DNA of 38,524 bases from Microcoleus sp. GA_180221_E-2-1-MAG-45_12. Its GTDB lineage: Bacteria; Cyanobacteriota; Cyanobacteriia; Cyanobacteriales; JAAUUE01. The position numbers and the translations under genes were made by a program. The notes under the pieces were generated by a model. It was not told the origin of the DNA. It saw nothing but the letters and a program-made list of their open reading frames with translations, and searched no databases. The stretch spans positions 24,553-63,076 of the forward strand of contig JAIMKT010000013.1 of assembly GCA_020692245.1 (NCBI GenBank). Reading direction: 5' to 3'. Within the stretch, counting starts at the first letter, position 1, and every line of letters begins with the position of its first letter. Shown here piece after piece: positions 37,699 through 38,524 of the stretch.

Positions 37699-38524
37699 AT
37701 GCTAACGCCAGACCAAAGATATTACTCTTACACCCTAGAATCAGAACGGACTGGGATTCACCGTCCCCTGCTGGCTGCTCTCTATGCAGTCCAGAAGCGC
37801 CCTAACCTGCCCGAAGAAGAAACAGGCTTAGGAATTTCTCCGGCAAACCAGATTACCCTCGATCGAGTCAATACCTTTGAGCAGCAGGTCAATTTTGCCG
37901 CCAGCACTCTCCGGGCTTTAATGGCAGATTTGCCCAATCGGGGTTGGGGAGCCAGCGATCTTTGGGATACAGAAAAGGGAATTTATACAGAGAAATTTAT
38001 TCGCCAAGTTGCTATGGGTTACACAGCCCCAGCGACAGATTTGGGAGCAGCCCTCCTAGAGAGTAGTAATCCAGAGCAGTTGTTAGCCGCCTACCAACAA
38101 GCCTATCAAGAAGAACTGAATCCCCCAGAAGTCAAGCCTCCGGTAGCGATCGCCGCCAGTGCAGTGCCTACCAATCTTGCTTACCTAGACCCAGCCCTCC
38201 TGAGCTTGACGGAACGGATTCCTAGTTTTTATCAAGGTTTAGAATACCAAAGGACAGCTATTCTCGAAGCGGTGCGGATCTGGCGACGTTTGGATACGAC
38301 CCAACAGGCGATTACCTCCCTGCTGCCTAACCAAAATCCTAGCCAAGCGATCGATGAAACTGCGCTATTTAGTCAAATGCGGTTGTTTCTGCAACGGGTA
38401 TTGACAGCCTACGGTGGATTTCCCCAAGAGCGGGAAGCCCTGATCCGTCTAACTCAGTTGTGGCGACAGTTACCTAGTCGAGAGCAGGCGATTACCTCTC
38501 TGCAAACCAATACTTCCCCAGAGC
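37699..38524 (+). CDS. conserved cyanobacterial hypothetical protein, partial (runs off window end)
   Basis: My reading from ATG 37699: MLTPDQRYYSYTLESERTGIHRPLLAALYAVQKRPNLPEEETGLGISPANQITLDRVNTFEQQVNFAASTLRALMADL... It stays open to the window end, so it is not in the ORF track. Confidence 0.75.
   Translation, partial: MLTPDQRYYSYTLESERTGIHRPLLAALYAVQKRPNLPEEETGLGISPANQITLDRVNTFEQQVNFAASTLRALMADLPNRGWGASDLWDTEKGIYTEKFIRQVAMGYTAPATDLGAALLESSNPEQLLAAYQQAYQEELNPPEVKPPVAIAASAVPTNLAYLDPALLSLTERIPSFYQGLEYQRTAILEAVRIWRRLDTTQQAITSLLPNQNPSQAIDETALFSQMRLFLQRVLTAYGGFPQEREALIRLTQLWRQLPSREQAITSLQTNTSPE

Overview
Cyanobacterial chromosomal window, judged from HIP1-type GCGATCGC octamers, plastocyanin, plant-type ferredoxin, a biliverdin-type phytochrome and CobN. 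Most of it is ordinary backbone: ferredoxin, plastocyanin, NagA, SAM hydrolase, CobN, HisB, an FtsE-like ATPase, a WecG/TagA-type glycosyltransferase, a LonN-like protein and an Hsp70-like protein. The standout is a same-strand accessory cassette at about 2.4-11.5 kb. It encodes a PLD-SNF2 helicase fusion, a DUF4258/DUF2283 toxin-antitoxin-like pair, a large Eco57I/type IIG-like DNA methyltransferase and a RecF/SMC-like ATPase with an extra helical C-terminal domain. Three of its four gene junctions are 4-bp ATGA overlaps. It looks like a multi-gene DNA-modification/anti-phage system that I cannot assign cleanly to a named type. It is followed by an out-of-frame remnant of a second methyltransferase tail and by a GxxExxY gene bounded by direct repeats. 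Other points of interest are an APC-type permease fused to a histidine kinase, a phytochrome-GGDEF-EAL protein with an unusual EAL insertion, and many short in-frame tandem repeats in unrelated genes. All assignments come from reading motifs; no database search was run.
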